Assembly (NCBI GenBank): GCA_024227995.1
Contig: CP100465.1
Location: forward strand, 2,418,001 to 2,482,000
Length of the DNA: 64,000 bases
Source: Halomicrococcus gelatinilyticus
GTDB lineage: Archaea > Halobacteriota > Halobacteria > Halobacteriales > Haladaptataceae
Direction: 5' to 3'
Part shown: positions 1 to 9,111 of the stretch, one piece after another
How positions within the stretch are numbered: the first letter of the stretch is position 1
Layout: every line of letters starts with the position of its first letter
The notes under the pieces: generated by a model
Told to the model about the DNA's origin: nothing
Seen by the model: only the letters and a program-made list of their open reading frames with translations
Database searches by the model: none
Made by a program: the position numbers and the translations under genes

Positions 1-1988
1 GTCCAGCCGACGACGGTCGGGAGGCCCGTCAGCGACGCCGCCGGGTTCGACCACTGGTAGGGTTTCCCGGGCGCGGAGACGATGTGGGGCCGGCCGCTCC
101 GGGCGTCCAGCCACGCGATGGCCGCCGTCTCGGTCGGGTGCGTGGACTCGACGAACGCCTTGCCGTCCAGCGTCGGGTCGTCCGCGCGGTGGATGCGCTT
201 GTCAGCGGCGACGTGCTCGCCCAGCGCGAAGACGCCGTAGACGCCGGTCGAGAGCACGAGCGCGACGGCGAGCACGGCGCTCACCTGCCGTCTGGAGACG
301 GGGAGGCCGGGGACGTCCCAGTCCGGGACCGCCCCCGAGACGAGGCTCGCGAGCGCGACGCCGGCGGCCGTCCCCCACAGCACCCAGACCTGCATGTACA
401 CCTTGAACACCGTGTTGTACCGGGTCGGGACGGCGTTGTCGCGGACGTAGACGAACTCGACGAGGAGCACCAGTCCCGCGCCCGCGACGACCAGGACCGT
501 CTCGAAGTCGACGCCGTCGGTGGTGCGCAGCAGCGCCCACGCGACGAACAGGAGCGGGGCGACGAGCGCGATAGCGGCGACGTTCCACTGCCAGCCGGCG
601 AAGAGGAACGCCGCGCCCAGCGCGCCGACCTCGGTGGCGCTGTCGGTCACGGTGCGCTTCGCGTACGAGCCGAGGTAGAGCGCGAACACGGCGAGGAACG
701 CGCCGTGGACGACGAGCAGTCCGACGAAGCTGCTCCGGTCGGGGAAGAAGACGATGCCGCGCGACCCCGCTGCGCCGAGCAGGACGTTGAGGACGAACGG
801 GCCGGCCCAGACGAACGCCAGGACGCCGACGACGGCGGTGACGGCCAGCGCACCCAGGATGCGGACGAGCTCCTCCCGGAGTCGTCGGTCGGGGGCCGGC
901 GCCGCGACGCGTGGCAGGAGTGACAGCGGGTGGGCGTCGGCGAACGTCAGTCCGAGCCAGGTGACGCCCAGCGTCGTCGGGAAGCTCCAGAAGTTGGTGG
1001 TGGCGACCAGGCCGGACGCGGCCGGGAGCGCGCCGAAGACGATCGCCTGCCGTCGGCGGGTGTCCTCGGCAGGCGTCCGATAGGCCACGTACGTCAGCGC
1101 GGCGACGATCACGAGGAACGGCTGGCTCATCATGTGCGCGTGGAGGTCGCCGTTGATGTACGCGAACAGTGGGAACTCCGTGATGGTGCCGGGGATGACG
1201 CGGCTGGCGTCCCAGTAGAAGAAGTCCTTCGGAGCGAGTCCCAGGCCTTCGTCCATCTCCAGCACGGTGGCGACGTGCGTCGACAGCGACGCGGGGAGGA
1301 CGCCCGCGGCGAGGCGCAGGGCGGTGAACAGGTTGCTCGCGAACGCGACGAAGAAGGCCGCCAGCCCGCCGGCGAGCCGTCGGGACGCGCCGCGGCTGTC
1401 GGCGACGGCACCCGCGAGCCCGTAGACGGACGTGACGAGCATCGCGTAGAAGCCGGCCAGCGCGAGGTTGTAGGCGTAGCGCGGGAGCGTCCCCGTTATC
1501 GTCGTGAGGACCGCCGTCATGAGGTGGCCGCCGTAGTAGTACGCGACGGGTTCCCCGGCCCACCACATGTCCTCTGGCGGGAGCGCGGGCGCGCGCATGA
1601 GCGACTTGAGCAGGCCGAAGTCGAGGAACTTCTCGCCGGCACGTGGCGTGATGGCGGGGTCGACCGCCCGGACGGCGACGAGGAACAGGAACGCCACGGT
1701 GAACACCGCCATCGCCTCCGCGTACGCTCGCAGGTCGAGGTCGCGGTCGCGAGCGAGCAGCGCGGATGCAGCGACGACGACGGCGACGGCGACAGCGACG
1801 GTCGCAGACGTGAACGCGACCTGGCCGAACCAGTCGGCGAGCAGCGTCACGGTCCCGAGCGCGACGGGTAGTGCGAGCGTCGCACCGCGGTCCGGGAAGC
1901 GAGAGAAGAGGGCGGAGGCGACCGGCAGCGCGGCGAGCGCGAACGCGTAGTAGGCGACCAGCCACAGGACGACGAGCGCGTACTCCAT
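1..1988 (-). CDS. DUF2298 (Chlor_Arch_YYY) membrane protein, C-terminus off the left edge
   Basis: The frame is open from ATG at 1988 to the left edge, giving at least 662 residues, so the C-terminus is missing. The protein opens with hydrophobic segments (MEYALVVLWLVAYYAFALAA) and continues as a many-pass membrane protein. About 150 residues in it carries AYYYGGH, the triple-tyrosine signature that names the Chlor_Arch_YYY/DUF2298 family. Near the cut edge it reads PYQWSNPAASLTGLPTVVGW, which resembles the conserved extracytoplasmic part of the family. DUF2298 proteins are predicted membrane glycosyltransferase-like proteins, but their reaction is not established. A TATA-like element (gtttatctatc on the minus strand) at about 2010-2020 lies roughly 25-30 nt upstream, which suits a leaderless transcript and this start. 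Confidence 0.85.
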   Translation of the reverse strand, partial: MEYALVVLWLVAYYAFALAALPVASALFSRFPDRGATLALPVALGTVTLLADWFGQVAFTSATVAVAVAVVVAASALLARDRDLDLRAYAEAMAVFTVAFLFLVAVRAVDPAITPRAGEKFLDFGLLKSLMRAPALPPEDMWWAGEPVAYYYGGHLMTAVLTTITGTLPRYAYNLALAGFYAMLVTSVYGLAGAVADSRGASRRLAGGLAAFFVAFASNLFTALRLAAGVLPASLSTHVATVLEMDEGLGLAPKDFFYWDASRVIPGTITEFPLFAYINGDLHAHMMSQPFLVIVAALTYVAYRTPAEDTRRRQAIVFGALPAASGLVATTNFWSFPTTLGVTWLGLTFADAHPLSLLPRVAAPAPDRRLREELVRILGALAVTAVVGVLAFVWAGPFVLNVLLGAAGSRGIVFFPDRSSFVGLLVVHGAFLAVFALYLGSYAKRTVTDSATEVGALGAAFLFAGWQWNVAAIALVAPLLFVAWALLRTTDGVDFETVLVVAGAGLVLLVEFVYVRDNAVPTRYNTVFKVYMQVWVLWGTAAGVALASLVSGAVPDWDVPGLPVSRRQVSAVLAVALVLSTGVYGVFALGEHVAADKRIHRADDPTLDGKAFVESTHPTETAAIAWLDARSGRPHIVSAPGKPYQWSNPAASLTGLPTVVGW

Positions 1989-2133
1989 TCAGGTCGTTGG
2001 TGGCGGCCCGGATAGATAAACATCTTGGGGACGTGAAAGGTCGCCGAGAAGTCGCCCGCGGCGAGGCCGTCACGAAATGCCACGCCGTCTTCGAATCACA
2101 ACCCTTAACTACAAAACCGGACTACCAGATAGT

Positions 2134-2208
2134 AGCGGGATGGGATAGCCAGGAGATTCCGGCGGGCTCATAACCCGCAGATCGGTAGTTCAAATCTACC
2201 TCCCGCTA
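2134..2208 (+). tRNA. initiator tRNA-Met (CAT)
   Basis: The sequence folds as a cloverleaf. The acceptor stem pairs AGCGGGA (2134-2140) with TCCCGCT (2201-2207), with A as discriminator. The T-arm carries GGTAGTTCAAATCTACC. The anticodon stem is GCGGG/CCCGC around loop CTCATAA, with anticodon CAT at 2169-2171. The run of three G:C pairs at the base of the anticodon stem marks an initiator rather than an elongator tRNA. CCA is not encoded. No intron is seen. A T-rich stretch just downstream (about 2209-2230) could serve in termination. Confidence 0.95.
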
Positions 2209-2462
2209 CTTTCCTTCCGAATTTTCCTCCCCCAGCGAGATTGCTCTGTCTTCCGTTCGACCGTCATCGATCCCGTTGGTTCGTCACGAGGTTCCCGTCA
2301 TTGATTCGTTCCGGGACGAGCGGGTCCTCATTGTTGTTCGTCTCCCCATATGTATCGTCGCTGGCGCTCCGTTCACGTAGCTTCGGGGCCTTCACGGCAG
2401 GGAAACCGGCACGAACCCAGGCGGCCCCGCCACTTATTACCGGAACTTCCGTAACGGAAACG

Positions 2463-3155
2463 ATGACATCAGCACTGTTCGTCGTTAGCGAGGAAGGGTA
2501 CTGGGGAGAGGAGTGCGTCGAACCGCTGGAGACGCTCTCGGACGCGGGCGTCGAGATATCGGTCGCGACGCCGACCGGGTCGAAACCGGTCGTCGACGAG
2601 CGGTCCGTCGACCCGGACGCCGTCGGCGAGGAGACTGCCGAACGCGTACGCGAGGTCCACGAGACGGACCCGCGACTGGCCGACCCGGCACCCATCGCGA
2701 CCGTCGACGCGGACGACTACGACGCGGTCGTGTTCCCGGGCGGTCACGGAACGGCGTGGGACGTCAACCAGGACCGGCACGCACGCGGGCTGCTCCGCGA
2801 CGCCCTCGCTGGTGACGAGGGGACGGCGCTGGTCGTCTGCCACGCCGTCGGCCTGCTCGCGTTCACCCGCGACGACGACGGTACCCCCGTCGCGGACGGC
2901 CGCGACGTCACTGGATTCCCGAACGAGTGGGAGGAGGACATCGTCGACGAGAACGACTGCATGCCGGACGGCCGGAAACTCCCGTACTGGGTCGAGACGG
3001 AGGTGACGGCCGCGGGCGGCAACTGGAACTCGGACCTCGACGCGGACACCTGCGTGCGGACCGACGGCGACCTCGTGACCGGCCGCGGACCGGGGTCGTC
3101 GCACGCGGCGGCCGTCGAACTGCTCGACCAGCTCGGCGTCCGGACGTCGGCGTAA
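2463..3155 (+). CDS. DJ-1/PfpI family protein (class I glutamine amidotransferase-like)
   Basis: This 230-residue protein fits the DJ-1/PfpI superfamily, specifically the larger HchA/Hsp31-like branch. The nucleophile elbow is ALVVCHAVG with Cys126 followed by His127. The acidic partner lies in the N-terminal VVSEEGYWGEE segment, and the FPGGHGTAWD loop (about residues 91-100) is typical of the fold. Relatives act as glyoxalase III/deglycase or stress chaperones; the substrate here is not known. The frame is open upstream to 2241, but ATG 2463 starts the conserved fold and a TATA-like cttatt lies about 30 nt upstream, so the longer version is rejected. It is monocistronic. Confidence 0.88.
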   Translation: MTSALFVVSEEGYWGEECVEPLETLSDAGVEISVATPTGSKPVVDERSVDPDAVGEETAERVREVHETDPRLADPAPIATVDADDYDAVVFPGGHGTAWDVNQDRHARGLLRDALAGDEGTALVVCHAVGLLAFTRDDDGTPVADGRDVTGFPNEWEEDIVDENDCMPDGRKLPYWVETEVTAAGGNWNSDLDADTCVRTDGDLVTGRGPGSSHAAAVELLDQLGVRTSA

Positions 3156-3397
3156 CGCCGTTCGGCAAGCGAGGGCGCTCTCCCGCCGGGGGCGTCGACT
3201 GTCGTACGGCCTGCCGACTGCACCGTTCGCTGTACGCCGTCTTCCGTCTCCATTTCATCGCTTCCACGTCCGTGGCTTCCTCGCGTACGACGTAGGATAA
3301 GGGAAGTCGGCGTAACGAGAGGTCCACGGACGCAGGGTCACGTCGAAGCGTGTGATTTATTCACTTGCTCCACACAGTTGCGCCAGAGGAATCGATT

Positions 3398-3673
3398 GTG
3401 CTCGGAACGCGCGGCGTGCTGGCGATCATGGCCGGTCTCGCGATGACCGGTGGTCTCGTCGTCCACCGGAAGGGACGTGAACAGACCGGGCTGTGGCTGC
3501 TGACGGCCGGGTTCGCGCTGGCGAGTCTCTGGTCGGGACTGAGCGTCGTCTGGGCGCCGGACAACCCGAGCATGCTGCCTGGTGACTCCTATCTCGTCAT
3601 GGGGACGACTGCCGTGGCCGGGACGATCTACTACGGCACTCTGGCGCAGGAGAGCGCGAACAGGTCCCGGTGA
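3398..3673 (+). CDS. small membrane protein, function unknown
   Basis: A protein of about 91 residues with three hydrophobic segments (LAIMAGLAMTGGLVV, LWLLTAGFALASLWSGL, and a C-terminal VMGTTAVAGTIYYGTLA), separated by a basic HRKGREQ loop. I do not recognise a family. The start is uncertain. A TTG at 3365 would give 102 residues, but the best TATA-like element (tttatt, 3356-3361) would place the transcript start near 3385, downstream of that TTG, so GTG 3398 is preferred. An in-frame TGA at 3353 limits the gene upstream. Confidence 0.6.
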   Translation: MLGTRGVLAIMAGLAMTGGLVVHRKGREQTGLWLLTAGFALASLWSGLSVVWAPDNPSMLPGDSYLVMGTTAVAGTIYYGTLAQESANRSR

Positions 3674-3768
3674 CCCGGTGAAGTTTGCAACTGTCGAGTA
3701 GATTGCCCCAGTCCTATTCTTGGGTTCCTTATTCCCGCGGAAACAAAAACCTTCTGTTAATCATTATC

Positions 3769-3776
3769 TTTAAATA
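3769..3776 (+). promoter_or_regulatory. TATA box of the peptide ABC transporter operon
   Basis: The sequence tttaaata centres about 26 nt upstream of ATG 3798. This is the spacing expected when the archaeal transcript starts at or next to the start codon. It supports ATG 3798 over the upstream in-frame GTG at 3789. Confidence 0.65.
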
Positions 3777-3797
3777 CATCTTGTACAAGTGTATGGT

Positions 3798-5843
3798 ATG
3801 CCACGGCGACGCAACCCAAGTGGTAAGGATGACAGTCGACGTAACTTTCTGAAGGCGAGCGGTGCCGGTGCGGTCGCACTCTCGCTGGCCGGCTGTTCCG
3901 GCGGTGGAGGGAACAATACCAGCACGACCGACGACGGCCCCAGTGGCACCGGTACGACCACCGCCACCGAGAACACCATCGGTCCCGACCAGATCGAACG
4001 CGGTGGCACGCTCCGGTACGGGATGGCGACGAACCCGGACACCTCGAACATCATGACGTCCGGCTCCGTGTACGCGGCAGTCGGGTGGTACCCGGTCTAC
4101 GACTTCGGTCTGACCCAGGACCCGATCACGTTCGAGTTCCACGAAGGCGTCTTCACTGACTGGACGATCGAGAACACCGATTCGGAGAAACCGGACATCT
4201 ACGCGAACGTCCGCACGGAAGGACTGGAGTGGAACGACGGCGAGGAGTTCAAGCCGATTGAGGACGTGCTGTTCTCCCACCAGTTCCTGCTCGACAACGA
4301 ACCGGGCGAGTGGACCGCCTGGAACGACTACGAGGCGGTCGAGGAGGCCAGCAACGACTGGGACATCCACATCAAGATGTCCAACCAGGTCGGCACGTGG
4401 GAGTCCGCTATCCTTGCTAGCGTACCGATCATCCCGAAGCACATCTGGTCGAACGTCGACTGGGAAGCGTACGCCCCCCACGAGGAGCGCGAGGAAGGCC
4501 CCGTCGGTACCGGGCCGGCGAAGCTCGTGAAGTTCAAGCCCGACACGTCGATGCAGCTCAAGACCCGGCGCGACTACGTCGAGAACACGTACGCGCTCAA
4601 CAAGCTCGACTGGAAGAAGGAACACCCCTCCGTCATCCACGGCGGGCCGTTCCTCGACGGCGTGAACTTCAAGGTCTACGGCGGGAAGAACCCGAAGACG
4701 CAGGCGTTCCTCAACGGCGACATCGACACCCACTACGGAACGCTGGACACCTCGAAGATTCCGAAGGCGCGAAAACAGTCCGGACTCGGTCTCGTCAAAG
4801 CCTTCGACAGCGGTTTCACCTACATCGGTTACAACCTGCGCCGCGCGCCGCTCGACGACGTGTCGATGCGGCAGGCGATGGCGTTCGCCTGGGACGAGAA
4901 GTTCTGGACGCAGAGCCTGAAGGGCGGCTACGTTATCGACGGCGACTACGCACAGCCGCCGGGCTACCGTGCCGTCCGCCCCGAGACGGTCCACGATGCC
5001 AAACTGCTCGAAGCACCGGAGACGAACATGTTCACGTTCCGCCGGAAGTCCGGCAAGACGGTCGACAAACAGGCCATCCGTGACTTCCTCACGAGCGGGA
5101 AGGTCATCGGCGCGGACGGCGGCACGTTCGCCGGGAAGGACGTGCCCGGCACGTTCTCCGGCGTCGATGCGAGTCGGTCGAGCGCGAAGCACGACTACAG
5201 CTTCGGCGAACCGGTGTCCGAGGCCATCAGGGAACAGGATGGTGCGGACAAGGAGATCCGCGTCAACGGCAATACCATCCCCGAGATGATGGACGGCGAC
5301 GCGATCACGCTGCTCATGGACCCGCCGGGCGACAAGCCCAACGAGGCGAAGGCGCTCCAGCAGTGGACCAAGAACCTCCGCCTCGTCGGTATCCCCATCA
5401 AGACGACGCCGATCGAGTTCAACGCGATGAGCGAGCGGGTGTACGAAACCGAACAGTTCGACATCTACCCCATGGGATGGGGTGGCTGGAACTCGTTCGG
5501 TCTCTCCATCGAGGCCACCTTCCACTCGCGGAACGCGGGCAACGACACGGAAGTGTTCTCCGCGAACGCGATGAACTACGGGAACACCGGCGGCAGTGCG
5601 GACGATCTCATCGAGGACGCGTACTCGACCTACGACACGAAGCCGCGCAACAAGAAGTGGGCGAAGGCGCTGGAGCGCATCTACCTTGACCAGCCCTACA
5701 TGCTCATGGACTACGCGAAGTACCGTTGGCCGATGAACACGGCCAAGTTCGGCGGCTACATCGAGGGCATCGTCGACCCCGGTTACGCGACCTGGACGGA
5801 CCAGTTCAACAACATCTACCTGAAAGAGAACGTGAAGGAGTAA
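3798..5843 (+). CDS. ABC transporter substrate-binding protein, family 5 (peptide type), Tat lipoprotein
   Basis: This 681-residue solute receptor belongs to the DppA/OppA (SBP family 5) class. The N-terminus has the twin-arginine motif SRRNFLK (Arg14-Arg15), a hydrophobic stretch, then lipobox LAGC with Cys33, followed by a Gly/Ser/Thr-rich linker. It should therefore be exported folded by Tat and anchored by lipid. The family core starts near RGGTLRYGMATNPDT, about residue 70. Family members bind oligopeptides, dipeptides or sometimes sugars or nickel; the ligand cannot be read here. It is the first gene of a five-gene importer operon, 153 nt ahead of the first permease. The start is set by the TATA spacing and by the signal peptide. 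Confidence 0.92.
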   Translation: MPRRRNPSGKDDSRRNFLKASGAGAVALSLAGCSGGGGNNTSTTDDGPSGTGTTTATENTIGPDQIERGGTLRYGMATNPDTSNIMTSGSVYAAVGWYPVYDFGLTQDPITFEFHEGVFTDWTIENTDSEKPDIYANVRTEGLEWNDGEEFKPIEDVLFSHQFLLDNEPGEWTAWNDYEAVEEASNDWDIHIKMSNQVGTWESAILASVPIIPKHIWSNVDWEAYAPHEEREEGPVGTGPAKLVKFKPDTSMQLKTRRDYVENTYALNKLDWKKEHPSVIHGGPFLDGVNFKVYGGKNPKTQAFLNGDIDTHYGTLDTSKIPKARKQSGLGLVKAFDSGFTYIGYNLRRAPLDDVSMRQAMAFAWDEKFWTQSLKGGYVIDGDYAQPPGYRAVRPETVHDAKLLEAPETNMFTFRRKSGKTVDKQAIRDFLTSGKVIGADGGTFAGKDVPGTFSGVDASRSSAKHDYSFGEPVSEAIREQDGADKEIRVNGNTIPEMMDGDAITLLMDPPGDKPNEAKALQQWTKNLRLVGIPIKTTPIEFNAMSERVYETEQFDIYPMGWGGWNSFGLSIEATFHSRNAGNDTEVFSANAMNYGNTGGSADDLIEDAYSTYDTKPRNKKWAKALERIYLDQPYMLMDYAKYRWPMNTAKFGGYIEGIVDPGYATWTDQFNNIYLKENVKE

Positions 5844-5996
5844 ACGGACGTCCTCCCTCCTCGCTCGTTTTTTGACGGGTGCAACGCCGACGAAGTTTGA
5901 TAATCATTACATTGATAATGAGTCTGTCCCATGCTTGGGATACGCAGCCGTACGTAATATGCTAATCAGGAAATCGGACACGACGAAGATGCAACC

Positions 5997-6986
5997 ATGA
6001 CAAACATCAGCGCACGCTATCTGGCGAAACGCCTGGTGGTCTCCTACCTCACCCTGCTGGTCATCATGACGATCCTGTTCGTGCTCGTCAGGAGCATGCC
6101 GGGGTCGTTCATCAGCAGCATGATCACCCGGGAGATGGACGCCGAGCAGGTCAGGCGACTCAGAGAGGTCTGGGGACTGAACGAACCGCTGTGGAGACAG
6201 TACATCGACTTCATGATCAACTACCAGACCGGGGAGTTCGGTCGTTCGCCGACGGAGCGCACGGCGGTCTGGTCTCTCATCATCCGCCGGTTGCCACGGA
6301 CGCTCATCCTCTTCGGGTCGTCGTTCATCGTCGCGTACACGGTGGGGCCGCTCGTCGGGATGTACCTGGGCTGGTGGCGCGGGACGAAGAAGGACAAGTC
6401 CATCTTCGCGACCGGCCTGACGATGTACTCCATGCCCCCGTTCTGGATCGCGTGGCTGTTCATCTGGCTGTTCGATCACAAACTCGAGCTGCTCAAGTCC
6501 ACGTTCATGCTCGACCAGTTCGCGGAGTTCACGTGGACGCCGGTCACGGCGATGACGAACATCCTCCATCACATCGCGTTGCCGCTCATCAGCATGGCGT
6601 TCGTGGGCTGGGTCGGCGCGATGCTCGTCATGCGTCCGTCGATGAACAACGTCACCAGCCAGGACTACGTGTTCCTCGCGCAGGCGAAGGGACTCAGCGA
6701 GCGGACGGTGATGATGAAGCACGCGGCGCGGAACGCGCTCATCCCGGTGGCGACGCAGGCCATCGTCGGCATCGCGTTCATGATCGACGGCAGCGTCATC
6801 ATCGAGCAGGTGTTCAGCTGGCCCGGCATCGGGAAGCTGATGATAACGGCGGTCCTGCAACAGGACTACCCGATAACGCAGGCGACGTTCTTCCTGCTCG
6901 CGGTGATCATCGTCGCTATGCGACTGCTCACCGACATCGTGTACACGATACTCGACCCGCGGATCAAGTTCGGGGAGGAATCATAG
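5997..6986 (+). CDS. ABC transporter permease, DppB/OppB type
   Basis: A 329-residue inner-membrane permease of the peptide-importer class. It begins with a cytoplasmic stub and one transmembrane helix (YLTLLVIMTILFVLV), has the family's long extracellular loop, and then a BPD_transp_1 core of about five helices. The coupling loop reads AQAKGLSERTVMMKHAARNA at about residues 224-243, the EAA-type motif that contacts the ATPase. The C-terminus TILDPRIKFG is typical of DppB. It abuts the next permease: TAG ends at 6986 and ATG begins at 6987. The 153-nt gap upstream contains AT-rich stretches that could hold a weak internal promoter or processing site. Confidence 0.92.
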   Translation: MTNISARYLAKRLVVSYLTLLVIMTILFVLVRSMPGSFISSMITREMDAEQVRRLREVWGLNEPLWRQYIDFMINYQTGEFGRSPTERTAVWSLIIRRLPRTLILFGSSFIVAYTVGPLVGMYLGWWRGTKKDKSIFATGLTMYSMPPFWIAWLFIWLFDHKLELLKSTFMLDQFAEFTWTPVTAMTNILHHIALPLISMAFVGWVGAMLVMRPSMNNVTSQDYVFLAQAKGLSERTVMMKHAARNALIPVATQAIVGIAFMIDGSVIIEQVFSWPGIGKLMITAVLQQDYPITQATFFLLAVIIVAMRLLTDIVYTILDPRIKFGEES

Positions 6987-7955
6987 ATGTCGACGGAATC
7001 TGAACAGGCCTCCAGGGTCAACGACTTCAAGGAACGCTGGGAACCGCGCATCGAACGCTTCCGTCGCGGCTGGGACCGCTACACGCGCCACCGGATGGGC
7101 GTCATCGGACTGCTCATCCTGACCGTCTACATCCTGTGGGCGCTGTTCCCGTCGGTGTTCGCACCGCACGGCATGGAGTGGCGCGCGTTCGCCGGCAGCG
7201 ACGCGAGCGCGTACCTCACGCAACAGCAGCGGGCACAGCTTCCCCACCCGCCCGCGTTCGGTTCGCTCACCGGTGACGAGTTCTTCGCACCGTTCGGCAC
7301 GAACAAGCTCGGATACGGCATCTTCACGAAGATGGTGTACGCCGCCCGTTCGGCGCTCTACATCGGCTTCGCGGCCGGCCTGCTGTCCAGCCTCGTGGGC
7401 GTCCCCCTCGGGCTCATCAGTGGGTTCTACGGCGACACCTGGGTCGACGAACTCGTCCAGCGCATCGTGGACGTGATGTACGGCATGCCGTTCATCCCGT
7501 TCCTCATCGTCCTCGTCGCTATCCGCGGCATCAGCACGACGAACATCATCTTCGGTATCGCCATCACGTCGTGGCTCAACAACTGCATCCTCATCCGCGG
7601 CGAGACGCTGTCGCTGAAGGAGCGGTCCTACATCGAGTCCGCGAAGGTTGCGGGCGCGAGCGACACCCGGATCGTCTTCCGTCACATCTTTCCGAACGTC
7701 GTCCCGCTCGCGTTCGTCTTCCTCGCGCAGGACGCGGCGGTGGCGATCCTCGCCCAGGCGTCGCTGGCGTACCTCGGGCTGGCCGACTTCACGACCAACT
7801 CGTGGGGACTGATGATCCAGAACGTCAAGGCGTCGGGGTTCATCTTCAGCGCGCCGTGGTGGCTCATCCCGCCGGGGCTCGCCATCACGTCGATCGCCGC
7901 GGCGTTCTACTTCATCGGCTTCTCCGTCGAAGACGTCGTCAACCCACAGGACTGA
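6987..7955 (+). CDS. ABC transporter permease, DppC/OppC type
   Basis: This 322-residue permease partners the DppB-like one to form the translocation pore. A cytoplasmic N-terminal region of about 35 residues (basic and aromatic, RFRRGWDRYTRHRMG) precedes the first helix (GLLILTVYILWALFPSVF). A large extracytoplasmic insert follows, then the BPD_transp_1 core. The EAA-type loop is ESAKVAGASDTRIVFRHIFP at about residues 218-237. The gene starts directly after the stop codon of the previous gene, so the two are probably translated in a coupled manner. Stop TGA at 7953-7955 is 4 nt from the ATPase start. Confidence 0.92.
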   Translation: MSTESEQASRVNDFKERWEPRIERFRRGWDRYTRHRMGVIGLLILTVYILWALFPSVFAPHGMEWRAFAGSDASAYLTQQQRAQLPHPPAFGSLTGDEFFAPFGTNKLGYGIFTKMVYAARSALYIGFAAGLLSSLVGVPLGLISGFYGDTWVDELVQRIVDVMYGMPFIPFLIVLVAIRGISTTNIIFGIAITSWLNNCILIRGETLSLKERSYIESAKVAGASDTRIVFRHIFPNVVPLAFVFLAQDAAVAILAQASLAYLGLADFTTNSWGLMIQNVKASGFIFSAPWWLIPPGLAITSIAAAFYFIGFSVEDVVNPQD

Positions 7956-7959
7956 TATC

Positions 7960-9111
7960 ATGACACTGCTAGAAGTAAACGACCTTCACGTTCGGTACGA
8001 CGCCGACGGCCAGCAGGTTCACGCTGTCGACGGCGTCGACTTCAGCGTCGAACACGGCGAGACGTACGGTCTCGTCGGCGAATCGGGGTGTGGCAAGACC
8101 ACGCTGGCGAAGTCCCTCGTCCACCTGCTGGACTCGAACGGCCACATCGAGAACGGCGAGATATGGTTCGACGGGACGCTCCCGCACTGGGAGGACGAGC
8201 GCGGGGAGCCCCGTCGCGAGATCATCGAGGACGACCAGTATCCGGTCCGCGAGGACGGGATGACGGACCTCGCACAGCTCGACAACCAGCAGATCCGCGA
8301 CGTCCGGTGGCGCAACGTCGCGCTGGTCCCGCAGAGCGCGATGAACGCGCTCAACCCCGTCTACAAGGTCGGCGACCAGATAGTCGAGGCCATCCTCCGT
8401 CACGAGCCGGAGACGACGAAGGCGGAGGCGGACCGGCGCGCGCGCGACCTGCTCGAACGAGTCGGTATCGACCCCGAACGAGCGGACGACTACGCCCACC
8501 AGTTCAGCGGCGGGATGAAACAGCGCGCGGTCATCGCGATGGCGATGGCGTGCAGTCCCGACCTGCTCATCGCCGACGAGCCGACGACGGCGCTCGACGT
8601 CATCATCCAGGACCGCATCCTGGAGGAACTCGAGGAACTGCAGGAGGAGTTCGGCGTCGCCATCCTCGTCGTCAGCCACGACATCAGCGTCATGGCGGAG
8701 ATCTGTGACAAGCTCGCCGTCATGTACGGCGGGAAGATGATGGAGTCGGGGCCGAAGGCCGACGTCCTCGAGGAGGCAGCCAACCCCTACACGCTGGGGC
8801 TCAAGAACTCCTTCCCGACGGTCGAGAAGGCCGACCAGGACCTCGTCTCGATCCCCGGGACGCCTCCGACGCTGCTCGACCCGAGCGACGGCTGCCGCTT
8901 CGCGAACCGGTGTCCGTTCGCCATCGAGGAGTGTCACTCCGAACATCCGCCGATGTACGACGTCGAACAGGCAGCGAGCGGGAAACGAACCGAGGCCGGG
9001 ACGGCGTCCGCGCACCGCTCGGCTTGCTATCGCGTCGACGAACTCGACGCGATGCGAACCGAAGCACGCAAGGAGGAAACATGGCAGCAAATCAACGCGA
9101 AGAACCACTGA
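7960..9111 (+). CDS. peptide ABC transporter ATP-binding protein, DppD/OppD type
   Basis: A 383-residue ATPase that powers the importer. Walker A is GESGCGKTT at residues 40-48. The signature is FSGGMKQRAVIAMA and Walker B is LLIADEPTTALDV, followed by the switch histidine in VVSHDIS. Relative to most ABC ATPases it has a longer insert between Walker A and the Q-loop (acidic, about residues 60-110). The C-terminal oligo_HPY motif reads CRFANRCPFAIEEC, as in oligopeptide importers. The last 31 nt overlap the start of the second ATPase gene, which has its own Shine-Dalgarno sequence inside this one. Confidence 0.93.
   Translation: MTLLEVNDLHVRYDADGQQVHAVDGVDFSVEHGETYGLVGESGCGKTTLAKSLVHLLDSNGHIENGEIWFDGTLPHWEDERGEPRREIIEDDQYPVREDGMTDLAQLDNQQIRDVRWRNVALVPQSAMNALNPVYKVGDQIVEAILRHEPETTKAEADRRARDLLERVGIDPERADDYAHQFSGGMKQRAVIAMAMACSPDLLIADEPTTALDVIIQDRILEELEELQEEFGVAILVVSHDISVMAEICDKLAVMYGGKMMESGPKADVLEEAANPYTLGLKNSFPTVEKADQDLVSIPGTPPTLLDPSDGCRFANRCPFAIEECHSEHPPMYDVEQAASGKRTEAGTASAHRSACYRVDELDAMRTEARKEETWQQINAKNH

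Noticed and set aside
202-2073. Long open frame of 623 codons on the minus strand in a different frame from the DUF2298 gene
   Set aside because: Its product is mostly Arg, Pro and Gly with no protein-like pattern. The overlapping frame from ATG 1988 gives a clear membrane protein, so this is a high-GC shadow.
2241-2462. N-terminal extension of the DJ-1/PfpI gene by 74 codons
   Set aside because: The extension is Ser/Arg/Leu-rich without similarity to the family, and a TATA-like element lies within it, so ATG 2463 is the start.
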